This document shows, in pieces, positions 8,288 to 17,926 of a stretch of 64,000 nucleotides of DNA (positions within the stretch are counted from its first letter, which is position 1; every line of letters starts with the position of its first letter). The notes beneath the pieces were generated by a model. It saw nothing but the letters and a program-made list of their open reading frames with translations, did no database searches and was not told the DNA's origin. The stretch is from assembly GCF_023715785.1 (NCBI RefSeq), contig NZ_JAMBOX010000005.1, forward strand, positions 124,001 to 188,000, given 5' to 3'. The position numbers and the translations under genes are program-made. Source of the DNA: Neobacillus niacini (lineage in GTDB: Bacteria; Bacillota; Bacilli; Bacillales; Cytobacillaceae).

Positions 8288-10915
8288 TTACTTCAACTTT
8301 TTCTGCAGCTCATAGAGCAAATTAATCGCCTGCAGCGGCGTTATATCCAATAAATCAAGGTCACGCATTTTTTCAAGAACCTTCTTTTCTTTTGATGAAA
8401 GCTCAGGCTTTTTCGTTTCCGTAGGTTCATCAAAGAAGGAAAGCTGTGCCGGCTGTTCACGGACAGGCTCCTCTTTTTTCGCAACAACGGTTTGAGGATC
8501 CGACTCTTCCCTTTTGACGGCGACGGTTTGCGTATCAGATTGTTCAAATTCCAGTAAAATCTCTTTAGCACGCGAGATTAATTCAGCCGGCAATTCCGCC
8601 AGCTGGGCCACATGGATTCCGTAACTTTTGTCGGCCGGGCCTTCCTTTATTTTATGAAGAAAAACAACTTTGCCGTTATGTTCAATCGCACTGACATGGA
8701 TGTTTTTTAATTTCGACAGTTCCTCATCCAGCACTGTTAGTTCGTGATAGTGGGTTGAAAATAATGTTTTCGCCCCAATTCGCTCATGAATGTATTCAAT
8801 GATCGCTTGCGCCAGGGCCATTCCGTCATAGGTGGACGTACCGCGGCCGATTTCATCAAATAGAATCAAGCTGTTTTGCGTCGCATTGGCAATGGCGTTC
8901 TTGGCTTCAAGCATTTCGACCATAAAGGTACTCTGACCTGAGATCAAATCATCCGCAGCCCCGATTCTAGTGAACACCTGGTCAAAAATTGGCAGCACCG
9001 CTTCCGATGCCGGGACATAGCAGCCGATTTGCGCCAAAATGGCAGTCAAGGCAATTTGCCGCATGTACGTACTTTTACCGGACATATTCGGTCCTGTGAT
9101 GAGCAGCACCTCACGGTCGGTATCCATGATGCAGTCATTTGGAACGTACTCCTGGGCATTCAACACCTTTTCAACGACCGGATGGCGTCCGTCCTTCACG
9201 ATAACACGGCGTTCCTCGGAAAATTGCGGTCTCACATAGCGGCGCTCTTCACTTACCTTGGCAAAACATTGTAGAACATCAAGCTCGCTGACAGTCTTCG
9301 CCAACGCCTGCAAGCGCGGGATATATTCTTTAATCGTCTCGCGAATTTCCGTGAATAATTCATATTCGAGCTCGCCAATTTTCTCTTCCGCTTGTAAAAT
9401 TAACGCTTCTTTTTCCTTTAGTTCAGGCGTAATAAAGCGTTCGGCATTCGTTAAAGTCTGCTTGCGCTCATATTGCCCTTCTTTCAATAAATGGAGGTTT
9501 GCTCTGGTGACTTCAATATAGTAACCAAACACGCGGTTGTAACCGATTTTCAGCGATTTAATTCCGGTCTTTTCCCGCTCCGCCCGTTCAAGCTGGGCAA
9601 TCCACGTCTTGCCGTTCCGGCTGGCATCGCGATATTGATCCAATTGGGCATTGTAGCCGTCGCGGATGATATTCCCTTCCTTTAACGACAGTGGCGGATT
9701 TTCAACGATTGCCTGCTCCAATAAATCAGTGACATCTTCACATGGATCCATTTTTTCAGCCATGCCAGTCATATCCATCGAAAGCAGAATTTCTTTTAAA
9801 AATGGTACCTGCATGAGTGAACGGTTTAGCTGCACCAAATCACGGGCGTTCACATTTCCAAAAGCTACCCGGCCGGCCAAACGTTCCAAGTCGTAAACTT
9901 CTTTCAGTTTTTCCCGAAGGTCCTGTCGCTCAAAATAATGGTTCATTAAGATTCCAACGAGGTGATGGCGGTTTTCGATTTCGTCACGATTAATCAGCGG
10001 CCGATCAATCCAGTGCTTTAACATTCTTCCGCCCATCGCCGTCATCGTTTCATCCAACAACCAAAGCAAAGAACCTTTCTTCCCTTTTGAGCGGATGGTT
10101 TCGGTTAATTCAAGATTGCGCTTCGAATAGTAATCAATTTTCATAAATTGATGGATTTGATAGGTAGTTACCGGCTGAAGGTGATCAAGACTTCTCTTTT
10201 GCGAACGGTATAAATAATGGAATAACCGAGCTACAGTTATCTTTAACTTGTCTTGATTCAAATCCTCGAGCAGCTGGGAAAAATTGATTTCTACTGAACT
10301 ATTATCCTCAAACGAAATCGCGAGCACGTCACGTTCGCGCATTTTCTTCTGCAGGTCACCATCGAAATCGCTGGCAATAACCACTTCTTTGGCACCCAGA
10401 ACAGCCAGCTCATTTAAAACCTCATCAAAATTCGTCAGCAAGGTTACTTTGCTTTCACCAGTTGAAATATCGTTATAAGCCATACCAAAGGATTTGTCAT
10501 CAAAGGCTGTAACCGAGGCAATATAGTTGTTTTCTTTTTCGGTTAACCCTTTACCGTCCATCACTGTTCCGGGGGTGATCAATTGAATGACTTCCCGGCG
10601 GACAACCCCTTTTGCCTGTTTCGGATCCTCGGTTTGTTCGCAAATGGCGACCTTGTAGCCTTTTGCAATTAATTGTTCAATATAGTTCGCCGCTGAATGG
10701 TAAGGAACACCGCACATCGGAATTCGTTCCTCGGTTCCACCCTCACGGCCGGTTAAAGTAATTTCCAATTCCTGAGATGCTTTAATAGCATCTTCGAAAA
10801 ACATTTCGTAAAAATCCCCTAAGCGAAAAAATAAAAAGGCATCTTGATAGTCTGCCTTGACTGCTAAATATTGCTGTATCATCGGCGTATAACCAGCCAT
10901 AATTTCCTCCAACAT
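8288..10915 (-). CDS. mutS: DNA mismatch recognition protein MutS
   Basis: An 875-residue MutS. The mismatch-wedge Phe-x-Glu motif ([11 protein letters not shown]) is near residue 33. The connector, lever and clamp domains follow, then the ABC-type ATPase with Walker [10 protein letters not shown] near 612, Walker [12 protein letters not shown] near 690 and the STHYHEL switch near 727. A Lys/Glu-rich spacer and a C-terminal tetramer helix ([18 protein letters not shown]) complete it. Full length, with mutL directly downstream. Confidence 0.96.
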   Translation of the reverse strand: MLEEIMAGYTPMIQQYLAVKADYQDAFLFFRLGDFYEMFFEDAIKASQELEITLTGREGGTEERIPMCGVPYHSAANYIEQLIAKGYKVAICEQTEDPKQAKGVVRREVIQLITPGTVMDGKGLTEKENNYIASVTAFDDKSFGMAYNDISTGESKVTLLTNFDEVLNELAVLGAKEVVIASDFDGDLQKKMRERDVLAISFEDNSSVEINFSQLLEDLNQDKLKITVARLFHYLYRSQKRSLDHLQPVTTYQIHQFMKIDYYSKRNLELTETIRSKGKKGSLLWLLDETMTAMGGRMLKHWIDRPLINRDEIENRHHLVGILMNHYFERQDLREKLKEVYDLERLAGRVAFGNVNARDLVQLNRSLMQVPFLKEILLSMDMTGMAEKMDPCEDVTDLLEQAIVENPPLSLKEGNIIRDGYNAQLDQYRDASRNGKTWIAQLERAEREKTGIKSLKIGYNRVFGYYIEVTRANLHLLKEGQYERKQTLTNAERFITPELKEKEALILQAEEKIGELEYELFTEIRETIKEYIPRLQALAKTVSELDVLQCFAKVSEERRYVRPQFSEERRVIVKDGRHPVVEKVLNAQEYVPNDCIMDTDREVLLITGPNMSGKSTYMRQIALTAILAQIGCYVPASEAVLPIFDQVFTRIGAADDLISGQSTFMVEMLEAKNAIANATQNSLILFDEIGRGTSTYDGMALAQAIIEYIHERIGAKTLFSTHYHELTVLDEELSKLKNIHVSAIEHNGKVVFLHKIKEGPADKSYGIHVAQLAELPAELISRAKEILLEFEQSDTQTVAVKREESDPQTVVAKKEEPVREQPAQLSFFDEPTETKKPELSSKEKKVLEKMRDLDLLDITPLQAINLLYELQKKLK

Positions 10916-11010
10916 TCTTGTTTCTTTCGAGTATCTTCGACAATTAATTATATCACAAATTCAGGTTATTTTTTTAGGAAGAAAAATCTTTCCACTAGTT
11001 TGAGGCTCCA

Positions 11011-11047
11011 AAAAATAAAGGTGCAACGGAGATAACTCCGCTGCACC
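11011..11047 (-). terminator. Terminator after the M6 protease remnant
   Basis: GGTGCA and CGGAG (from 11020) pair with CTCCG and TGCACC (to 11047), one bulge on each side. An A-rich tract at 11011-11018 gives the U-tract on the minus strand. Confidence 0.7.
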
Positions 11048-11066
11048 TGTACAAACTAGCTGCTTA

Positions 11067-12672
11067 TTATTTTGTAAATTTTACATTAAATGTGATGGAT
11101 CCATCTACCTTTTCAACGATATGATCAAATTGAATGCCAGTCTCTGTACTCTTTTTCGACCACTGGTATAATGATGTCGTGTTTGGTGCCACATTCCCTT
11201 TGGCACTAATAGATGTCACATTATTTTTACCTGAGAATACGTCTCCGGCATCACCGTCATTCAGGTACCACTCCATGTCATATTGTCCGTCCGCCTGCAT
11301 GACACTAACTGCGTAATGACGTTCCCCATTATCAGGATTGATTGGAACTTGCGCCAGCCCTAGATGATTAAAATCCCAGTTCTGCGCTTCATTTGGCCTC
11401 CAGAAGCTGCGGGAGAGGATATCCTCGACTACATGGTAAACAACTAATCCATGTAGCGCGGTTCCATCCGCATTAGATTCCAACCCGGCATCAAAACCCT
11501 TCTGCTGACGGTTTTCCAGCAAGAAATATTCTCGGCCGTTTGAGCCTGGCACAATCACTTTATAAATATCAGGGTACTGGTCAACCGGTCGAAGCGTTAA
11601 GGAAGTACTCTTCGTTACTTCCTTCGGTGCAGCAAATCCTAAATAGGTCTTTGACCATGCATCAGGGTGTACCGGTGAATTCCCGGAATAGTTACGGTTT
11701 TGCATATCTCGACCATAGGAACCACCGGCCATTAAGCTGTACATCCCAACACCTTCCGAATCATATCCATAGTCATATAAATCAGGAAGACCAAGGACAT
11801 GGGCAAACTCATGGGCGAATACCCCGACACTTGGCGGTGATGGCGGCCTGCCGGTAAAATTTTCTGGAACTAGGTCAGGATAAGCTACCTTTAAATATCC
11901 AGTGAGATCCTGCCCCACTTCAGGGACAATATTGTAGGTATCAACTGCGACACCGTCAACCACTGTGTGCTCCCAATGTGGCTTCATCTGGTGGTGTGCC
12001 TGTTTTATAGTATTCTCCATAATAGCTTGCACTGGTAATATCCCATTTATGGGAACAGATGAGGCTTGGGTCCGTGCTGAATTCCGCACCTGTTCCGCGG
12101 TGGATAATGAGAATATTTGGCACGATTTTGTCAATCGTTTGGTCACCTTTTTTAAAAGATGTGGCATCGCCATGCAGCCAGAAATCGCCCGGCTTGGCTG
12201 GAACAGCATATTGTGAGAAATCAACATCCTTTGAGGCAAGTTCAATTGCATCTTTTACAAGTTCTCCGATATGGGCATCGGATTATAAGTGTCTCCGTTC
12301 ATAAGGTCATTGAAATAGTGATATGGAATCTGCGGGTAGTTTACTCCTGGAACATCACTAATTTCTCCTGGAGTTTCAACTGGAAAATCCACAACAATGG
12401 CAATTCCTTTTTTTATTAACTCTTCTGGTTTTTTCGGTTGAAGCTTTTCGGATTGCTGCGGCTTTATGTAGGACTTACCATTCGAGGTCTTCAATTCCTT
12501 TCCTTTAATGGCACCGCCTTTTGCTTTCACCTCCCTGGTTAAATCAGGGTCTACCTTGTGATAAGATGGGGGGAAATGTGCTCTTCGGTTGTGGATTGGT
12601 TTTTGCAAATGCAGGTACAATTGATACTAAAACCAATGCCAAAATAAGCCCCACGGAAAATAATTTTTTCAT
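11067..12672 (-). pseudogene. Secreted M6 (immune inhibitor A-like) metalloprotease, frameshifted
   Basis: The gene begins at ATG 12672 with a signal peptide ending in an Ala-x-Ala site near residue 23. It shifts frame at a six-base C run (about 12567-12572 on the plus strand), again near 12283 (YNP continues as AHIGELV in another frame), and again near 12010-12050. The catalytic zinc motif HEFAHVLGLPDLYD is intact, as are GMYSLMAGG and the C-terminal domain down to the stop at 11067. M6 proteases are secreted zinc endopeptidases that degrade host or environmental proteins. With at least three frame breaks the product cannot be made as one chain, unless the breaks are sequencing errors. It is followed by its own terminator. 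Confidence 0.85.
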
Positions 12673-13041
12673 CACCTTACCCCTTCCTAATTAATATTTT
12701 TTGATAGTAATATTTTACTATCTAGTCTCATTTTACGGTTAGTTGTTAGAATTTTTTGTCAATATTCCTTGTAAAAACACCACTATTTATGTAAGATGAT
12801 GTAGATAAAAGACCCTTTTTGCACACCTATTTTGCCAAACAAAAATAAGTATCAAATTGGCTCAATTTTTTGATTTTCCAACCTATTATTCTGCTTTCTC
12901 CCATTCGGTTTTTTCTTGTAGCAAGTTTAATTTTGTCTTATTTTGTAAGAGTTTCCCTAACGATTAGTCCTTTTTCTATGAAAATAAAAGCATCATAATA
13001 AAAGTGAGAATATTCTTTTCAATCATAAGAGGTGATACAAG
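12673..13041. other. Intergenic region, divergent promoters expected
   Basis: A 369-bp AT-rich gap between the protease start (minus) and the YwaF-type gene (plus). No credible frame is present. It must hold the two outward promoters, but no box stands out clearly. Confidence 0.5.
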
Positions 13042-13770
13042 GTGGCGTGGTTTGGCGGCAGTTATAAGGAGTTTGATTTCGAAATGTTTTCGGTCAGCCA
13101 TTTTGTGATTATTGCCCTTCTCTTCATTATTTCGGCAGGGGTTTTTTTCAATAGGGAAAAATTAAAACGGGGTAATTGGAGAAAGGTTGAAATCGCGGCA
13201 GCCATCTCATTAGTCTTGTTCGAAGCCATGTACCATATTTGGATGATGGTAAACGGCAATTGGAACGTAAGCCACGCCATCCCACTGGAATTATGCAGCA
13301 TCAGTCTGTTCCTAACTGTTTTCTTGCTGCTTACAAAGAAAAAAATCATTTACGAAATATTGTTATTTACCGCTTTACTGGGAGCATCACAAGCAATCTT
13401 TACTCCCTTATTAAATTTCGAATTCCCGCATTTCAGGTTTTTCCATTTCTTTTATACGCATTTGATGATGATCTGGACAGTCTTGTATTTTACCTGGGTG
13501 AAAGGATATCGCCCGACGATTTGGTCAGTGGTAAAACTGTTTGTCTTCTTAAATGTGATGATGCCAATCATTATGGTCATTAATAAACTGGTGGATGGAA
13601 ATTATATGTTTTTAAGCCATAAACCGAAGTCTCCGAGTTTATTGGATGTATTGGGTCCGTACCCTTATTACATTGTCTCAATGGAAGGGCTGGTCATTAC
13701 GCTAAGCTTACTAGTGTGGTTAATTTTTCGGGAAAAAGATGAGATTAAACGGGGCATCACTGTTCAGTAA
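13042..13770 (+). CDS. YwaF/TIGR02206 family integral membrane protein
   Basis: A 242-residue protein with about seven hydrophobic helices (around residues 18-35, 50-68, 78-97, 102-120, 135-152, 165-182, 210-230). Conserved features are the EAMYHIW and PLELCSIS segments, with His, Glu and Cys inside the membrane, typical of the YwaF-like family. Function is unknown. The start is GTG at 13042, seven bases after AGAGGTG. The gene stands alone, with tRNA-Arg immediately downstream on the same strand. Confidence 0.8.
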   Translation: MAWFGGSYKEFDFEMFSVSHFVIIALLFIISAGVFFNREKLKRGNWRKVEIAAAISLVLFEAMYHIWMMVNGNWNVSHAIPLELCSISLFLTVFLLLTKKKIIYEILLFTALLGASQAIFTPLLNFEFPHFRFFHFFYTHLMMIWTVLYFTWVKGYRPTIWSVVKLFVFLNVMMPIIMVINKLVDGNYMFLSHKPKSPSLLDVLGPYPYYIVSMEGLVITLSLLVWLIFREKDEIKRGITVQ

Positions 13771-13783
13771 CAAGAAGTTATTA

Positions 13784-13812
13784 TTGACCTTTTTTGAATA
13801 TCTGAGTATAAT
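13784..13812 (+). promoter_or_regulatory. SigA-type promoter of tRNA-Arg
   Basis: TTGACC (13784-13789) and TATAAT (13807-13812) with a 17-bp spacer, 22 bases upstream of the tRNA. The -10 is a perfect consensus. Confidence 0.85.
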
Positions 13813-13834
13813 AAAATACGTTCCAAATAAACTT

Positions 13835-13908
13835 GTCCTAGTAGCTCAGCAGGATAGAGCAACAGTTTCCTAAACTGTAGGTCGGAGGTTCGAATCCTCT
13901 CTGGGACG
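13835..13908 (+). tRNA. tRNA-Arg (anticodon CCU)
   Basis: A 74-nt cloverleaf. The acceptor stem GTCCTAG pairs with CTGGGAC (one T-G pair) and the discriminator is G. The D-arm contains TAGCTCAGCAGGATAGAG, the anticodon loop is TTCCTAA, so the anticodon is CCT (reads AGG), and the T-arm is GGAGGTTCGAATCCTC. No CCA is encoded. It has its own promoter and terminator. tRNA genes are common integration sites, but no integrase is nearby. Confidence 0.97.
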
Positions 13909-13913
13909 TACCC

Positions 13914-13964
13914 AAAACCTTGTCAAATCAACCTTTCGGTTGGTTAATGCAAGGTTTTTTATTT
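13914..13964 (+). terminator. Terminator after tRNA-Arg
   Basis: AAAACCTTG (13914-13922) pairs with CAAGGTTTT (13950-13958), with an inner AACC/GGTT helix, then T-rich sequence. Confidence 0.8.
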
Positions 13965-14074
13965 AATGAAAATTTGTTTTGCCGCAAATGAAAATAGGTT
14001 TAAAAATTTGTAATTATTATTAACTATGGTCTTTAGTTGAGGAGTACTCAAGAAATGCTCTGTAAAGGGCATTT

Positions 14075-14123
14075 AAAAAAACCCTAGAAATCGCGTTATA
14101 TTAACGTTTCTAGGGTTTTTTTG
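14075..14123. terminator. Bidirectional terminator hairpin
   Basis: A run of A's, then CCCTAGAAA, pairs exactly with TTTCTAGGG followed by a run of T's (14075-14090 with 14108-14123), plus an inner CGTTA/TAACG helix. It works in principle on both strands. The minus-strand remnant at 14189-14359 ends just upstream of it. Confidence 0.75.
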
Positions 14124-14188
14124 TTTTTTCGCTTTGTAGAATTATGTAATCTGCCCCAGCGAATTGGGGGGCATTTTGGGGAACTTTT

Positions 14189-14359
14189 TTACCAAAAATA
14201 TTCAAATGGACAGACGCATGCTTGGCGGTAAAGTAGACATCCAGGCATATTATAAGCAAGAAATTTAGCATTTTCCTTATCCTCCCATTCGTTTTCCTTC
14301 AGCCATTCACTGAAGAGCACACGGTAAAAAACGCAAGTCGATGGGTCTAAGGAATTTTT
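14189..14359 (-). pseudogene. C-terminal remnant of an unidentified protein
   Basis: A 56-codon open stretch without a start codon ends at TAA 14189 and sits just before a terminator. Its translation is protein-like (SEWLKENEWEDKENAKFLAY, then a Cys-rich LYRQACVCPFEYFW end), with aromatic and charged residues in helix-like spacing. I do not recognise the family. It is probably the tail of a gene whose 5' part was lost when the neighbouring ABC cluster arrived. Confidence 0.3.
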
Positions 14360-14507
14360 TTAAATTACACTGAGTTAAATTTCCATTAGTGACTTCTTCA
14401 TTTGATTTTTAGAAATTTTACCGAGGAAGAAATTGTGATAGGTATTACTAATTTTAGATAATCTTTATGGGTAACCAATTGTTTTATGGCCATTTTTTCA
14501 CCCTTCT

Positions 14508-15293
14508 TTACGACTCAAAAACACTTATAAGTTCTTTTGTATAAGAGTGTCGTTTATTAGAAAACAGATCTCTCTGATTACATTCATCAACGATTCTCCC
14601 ATGCTGCATTATCATAATCCGATGACTCATAAAATTAACAGCAGCTAAATCATGTGAAATAAATAAATATGATAATCCTAGAGATTCTTGTAAATCTTTA
14701 AGTAAATTGAGAATCATTGCCTGGATCGAAACATCAAGACTAGCTGTAGGTTCATCCAGAATAATCAATGAAGGTTCAATACTGATAGCTCTTGCAATAT
14801 TTACTCTTTGCTTTTGACCACCACTTAGTTCATGTGGATACATCATTAAATATTTTGAAGGTACTCCTACCATTTCCATTAAGTACTGCGCTATATGTTC
14901 ACGACTATGATGTACTTCTTTTAAGAATGATGGGGTAACATCTTTTTGAACATCTAATGGTTCCATCAGCTGGTCTATAATTTTGATCCTTGGATTTAAA
15001 GAAGCGGTTGGATTTTGTAGAACGGCTTGGATGTTCCTTCTTAATTTTCTTAACATACGCTTATTCATTCCATGTAATGGTTGGTTAGCAAGATACATTT
15101 CACCTTGATCCATTTTTTCTAATTGTAATAAGCATCGAGCAAGTGTACTTTTTCCACTACCACTTTCCCCTACTAAACCTAAACACTCACCTTTTTTTAT
15201 ATGGAATGATACCGAATCAACAGCTTTATGACCACAAGAGAACTTCTTTGTAACATCCTTACAGGTAAATGCTTTATCAGTTATTTCAATCAC
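14508..15293 (-). CDS. ABC transporter ATPase (nickel/peptide type, second ATPase)
   Basis: A 261-residue ATP-binding subunit of the oligopeptide/nickel class. Walker A GESGSGKST lies near residue 40, the Q-loop near 90 (QNPTASLNPR), the ABC signature LSGGQKQR near 155, Walker B LIILDEPTASLD near 175 and the H-loop FISHD near 210. It is the last gene of a five-gene transporter operon and works with the ATPase encoded just upstream. By position it corresponds to NikE, DppF or CntF. It lacks the C-terminal oligopeptide-binding extension often seen in OppF, which favours a NikE/CntF-type short ATPase. The substrate is inferred to be zinc or a zinc chelate from the Zur box upstream of the operon. 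Confidence 0.88.
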   Translation of the reverse strand: MIEITDKAFTCKDVTKKFSCGHKAVDSVSFHIKKGECLGLVGESGSGKSTLARCLLQLEKMDQGEMYLANQPLHGMNKRMLRKLRRNIQAVLQNPTASLNPRIKIIDQLMEPLDVQKDVTPSFLKEVHHSREHIAQYLMEMVGVPSKYLMMYPHELSGGQKQRVNIARAISIEPSLIILDEPTASLDVSIQAMILNLLKDLQESLGLSYLFISHDLAAVNFMSHRIMIMQHGRIVDECNQRDLFSNKRHSYTKELISVFES

Positions 15294-15319
15294 TTACATT
15301 CATCCTTTAATCTATAGTC

Positions 15320-16132
15320 TTAAGCAGGATTTTCACTTATCATAAACAACCTTGATGGTGTTTCCCTAAGTGGAGGGATCGCTGCAAATAGTTGTTTTGT
15401 ATAGTCATGCTGAGGGTTTTCAAAAATGCTTTCTTTACTACCTTGTTCCACTACTTTTCCTTGCTTCATAATGGCTACTTGATTTGCATATTTTTTTACA
15501 TGCCTTAAATCATGTGTAATAAATAGTACTGCACAGCCCATTTGCTGTTTCAGCTTTGCAATCAATCCTAGTACTCTTGAAGCTGACATACTATCAAGTG
15601 CTGTAGTTGGTTCATCTGCAATCAGTAGCTTAGGCTTTAAAACAACAGCCATTGCAATCGCAGCTCTTTGTAGTTGACCACCACTTAATTGAAATGGATA
15701 ACTATTATATATACGTTCATCAAAAAGGTTAACATCTTTTAAAATGGACAAAGCCGCTTTCTTCCTCTCTTTCTTAGATAATGTGGTATGTGTCTTTAAC
15801 AATTCATCAATTTGGTTACCTAGTTTAATAAATGGTGTAAAAGCACCTTGATAATCCTGAAATACATATGATATTTCCTTACCTCGAATTCTGCGATACT
15901 CTTTTTCTGTCATATTTGAAAGATCTGCTCCATTAAAAGAGATTCTACCTGAAACAATCTTTAATTCCTTCGGTAAAATCCCTCCAATTGATGACGCTGT
16001 TATGCTCTTACCGCTTCCACTCTCTCCCACTAATGCCAGCCATTCTCCTTCAGCAATTGAGAAATTTACCTGATTGACAAGAATAGTATCTTCGTGATTA
16101 ATAGTTAAATGATCAATTGTTAAAATTGCCAT
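15320..16132 (-). CDS. ABC transporter ATPase (nickel/peptide type, first ATPase)
   Basis: A 270-residue ATP-binding subunit. Walker A GESGSGKS is near residue 36, the Q-loop segment SYVFQDYQGAFTPF near 90, the signature LSGGQLQR near 150, Walker B LLIADEPTTALD near 170 and FITHD near 200. It corresponds to NikD, DppD or CntD and pairs with the ATPase gene 26 bp downstream. The operon order is binding protein, permease, permease, ATPase, ATPase, as in staphylococcal cnt and enteric nik. Confidence 0.88.
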   Translation of the reverse strand: MAILTIDHLTINHEDTILVNQVNFSIAEGEWLALVGESGSGKSITASSIGGILPKELKIVSGRISFNGADLSNMTEKEYRRIRGKEISYVFQDYQGAFTPFIKLGNQIDELLKTHTTLSKKERKKAALSILKDVNLFDERIYNSYPFQLSGGQLQRAAIAMAVVLKPKLLIADEPTTALDSMSASRVLGLIAKLKQQMGCAVLFITHDLRHVKKYANQVAIMKQGKVVEQGSKESIFENPQHDYTKQLFAAIPPLRETPSRLFMISENPA

Positions 16133-16140
16133 TTTCCCTC

Positions 16141-16986
16141 CTATTTATTTTTGACGTCAAGTCGATCTCTTAGTAAGTCGCCTAGCAGATTTAAGATAAG
16201 AACAACTAGCATGATCGCTATGCCAGGGATATACATGAGTTGTGGCGCATTATGGAAAAAGTTTCTTCCTTCGTTTAGCATTGCACCCCATTCTGGTGTT
16301 GGAGGCTGGGCGCCTAAACCAATGTAAGATAGAGAGGCAATAACTAAAATCACTTTTCCTAAATCTAATGAAGCATAAACGACTAAATTCCCAACAACAT
16401 GTGGAATCATATGCTTGCTTAATATTTTAATAGATGATAGTCCATTAATCTTCGCAACTGCAATGTACTCTTTTTGATTCTCTGATATGACTGTACTTCG
16501 TACTAGTCGGGCATAGCTAACCCATTTAACTACAACTAAAGCTAAAACTAGATTAAACATACCTGGTCCTAGCAAGCCACTAAGGACAATTGCAATGATG
16601 AAATCGGGAAATGCCAATAAAGCATCAACAATTCTCATGAAAAATCGATCAAGAGCACCACCGATATAGCCAGATATTAGTCCTACTGGTAACCCAATAG
16701 ATAAAGCAAGAACGATCACAAGTATACTTGTACCCACTGTTGTTTGAGCACCAACTAGAATACGTGATAAGATATCTCTTCCCATATGATCCGTCCCTAA
16801 TAGATTCTCCGAGCTCATTGGTTTTAACCTTTCAGTTAATTGAACCTCTGTTGGATCATAGGGTGCTATTAAAGGTGCTACGAGCGTTAAAATTATAATT
16901 AATCCAAGTAAAACAATCATTCCAAATAATTTGAATTGCGGCCTTTTAATATTCTTCGTTACATTATTTGGTCGTACTACTATCAT
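16141..16986 (-). CDS. ABC transporter permease, NikC/DppC type
   Basis: A 281-residue inner-membrane permease with six predicted helices. The N-terminal OppC-like helix (residues 20-42) is followed by the GTDHMGRDILSRILVGAQ motif near 64-81 that is characteristic of DppC/NikC proteins. The EAA-type cytoplasmic loop (AVAKINGLSSIKILSKHMIPH) is near 177. It overlaps the upstream permease by four bases, so the two are translationally coupled. It forms the channel with the NikB-type partner. Confidence 0.88.
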   Translation of the reverse strand: MIVVRPNNVTKNIKRPQFKLFGMIVLLGLIIILTLVAPLIAPYDPTEVQLTERLKPMSSENLLGTDHMGRDILSRILVGAQTTVGTSILVIVLALSIGLPVGLISGYIGGALDRFFMRIVDALLAFPDFIIAIVLSGLLGPGMFNLVLALVVVKWVSYARLVRSTVISENQKEYIAVAKINGLSSIKILSKHMIPHVVGNLVVYASLDLGKVILVIASLSYIGLGAQPPTPEWGAMLNEGRNFFHNAPQLMYIPGIAIMLVVLILNLLGDLLRDRLDVKNK

Positions 16987-17924
16987 TGACGATCTGCCTC
17001 CTTTAGTCGAATCTCCGGATTGAGATATCGATAAGAAAGATCAACTAGAAGATTAATTATGATAACAAAGCCACCCATAAAAAGAATATATCCTTGAATA
17101 ATTGGGTAGTCTCGTTTTCCAATTGCATCTACTACAAACTTTCCTATTCCTGGATAGGCAAAAAGTACTTCAATGACAACAGTACCACCAAGTAAACTAC
17201 CTAAGCTTACTCCAAAAATTGTGATAACAGGAATCAAGCTATAGCGAAAGGCATGAAAGATAAAGATTCTACTGTTACTTAACCCTCTTGCCCTAGCTGA
17301 ACGAATAAAATCCTGTCCAAGTGTCTCTAATAAACTCGAACGGAGCAGACGAATATACACAGCTGACATTGCAAGCCCAAGTGTTATGGATGGTAACATC
17401 ATATGTGAGAATGTTCCCTTACCCATTGAAGGTAGCCAATCTAATTTGATTGAAAAAAATTCAATAAAGAGCAGTCCTAGCCAAAAGCTAGGAACTGCTG
17501 CACCAATTAAGGATAGTACTCTACCAATATGGTCAATCCATCTGTCTTTATATATGGCTGATATCGTTCCAATCGGAACAGCAACCAACGTCATAACAAC
17601 AAGTGATGCAAACGTAATCGCTAAAGTTGATGGAAACCTACTCCATAATTCATCAAATACGGGTTTTTTGGTCATGTAGGATTCACCTAAATCTAATTGC
17701 ACAAAGCGTAATAGCCAATTCCAATATTGAACATATATTGAATCGTTAAAACCAAGCTCTTCCCTTAATTCTTCTATTTGCTCCTCAGTTGTTTGAACGT
17801 CTATCACATCTAACATATATCTGGTTGGATCTCCAGGTGCTAGTTTCATTAGTGCAAAACTAACGAAAGAAAGAAAGAACAAAAATATAATTAACTCTAT
17901 TATTCTTTTAAAGAGCTGTTTCAC
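16983..17924 (-). CDS. ABC transporter permease, NikB/DppB type
   Basis: A 313-residue permease with six predicted helices. The N-terminal helix (about 10-28) precedes the FALMKLAPGDPTRYML motif typical of DppB/NikB. The EAA loop (RSARARGLSNSRIFIFHAFRYSL) is near 205. It starts two bases after the binding-protein stop and overlaps the next permease. The alternative, an oligopeptide permease, cannot be excluded from the sequence; the Zur box argues for metal uptake. Confidence 0.88.
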   Translation of the reverse strand: MKQLFKRIIELIIFLFFLSFVSFALMKLAPGDPTRYMLDVIDVQTTEEQIEELREELGFNDSIYVQYWNWLLRFVQLDLGESYMTKKPVFDELWSRFPSTLAITFASLVVMTLVAVPIGTISAIYKDRWIDHIGRVLSLIGAAVPSFWLGLLFIEFFSIKLDWLPSMGKGTFSHMMLPSITLGLAMSAVYIRLLRSSLLETLGQDFIRSARARGLSNSRIFIFHAFRYSLIPVITIFGVSLGSLLGGTVVIEVLFAYPGIGKFVVDAIGKRDYPIIQGYILFMGGFVIIINLLVDLSYRYLNPEIRLKEADRQ

Positions 17925-17926
17925 GT

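Noticed and set aside
13835..14507. A prophage or genomic-island attachment at tRNA-Arg.
   Set aside because: No integrase, no direct repeat of the tRNA 3' end and no phage genes are visible; only terminators and a small remnant follow.
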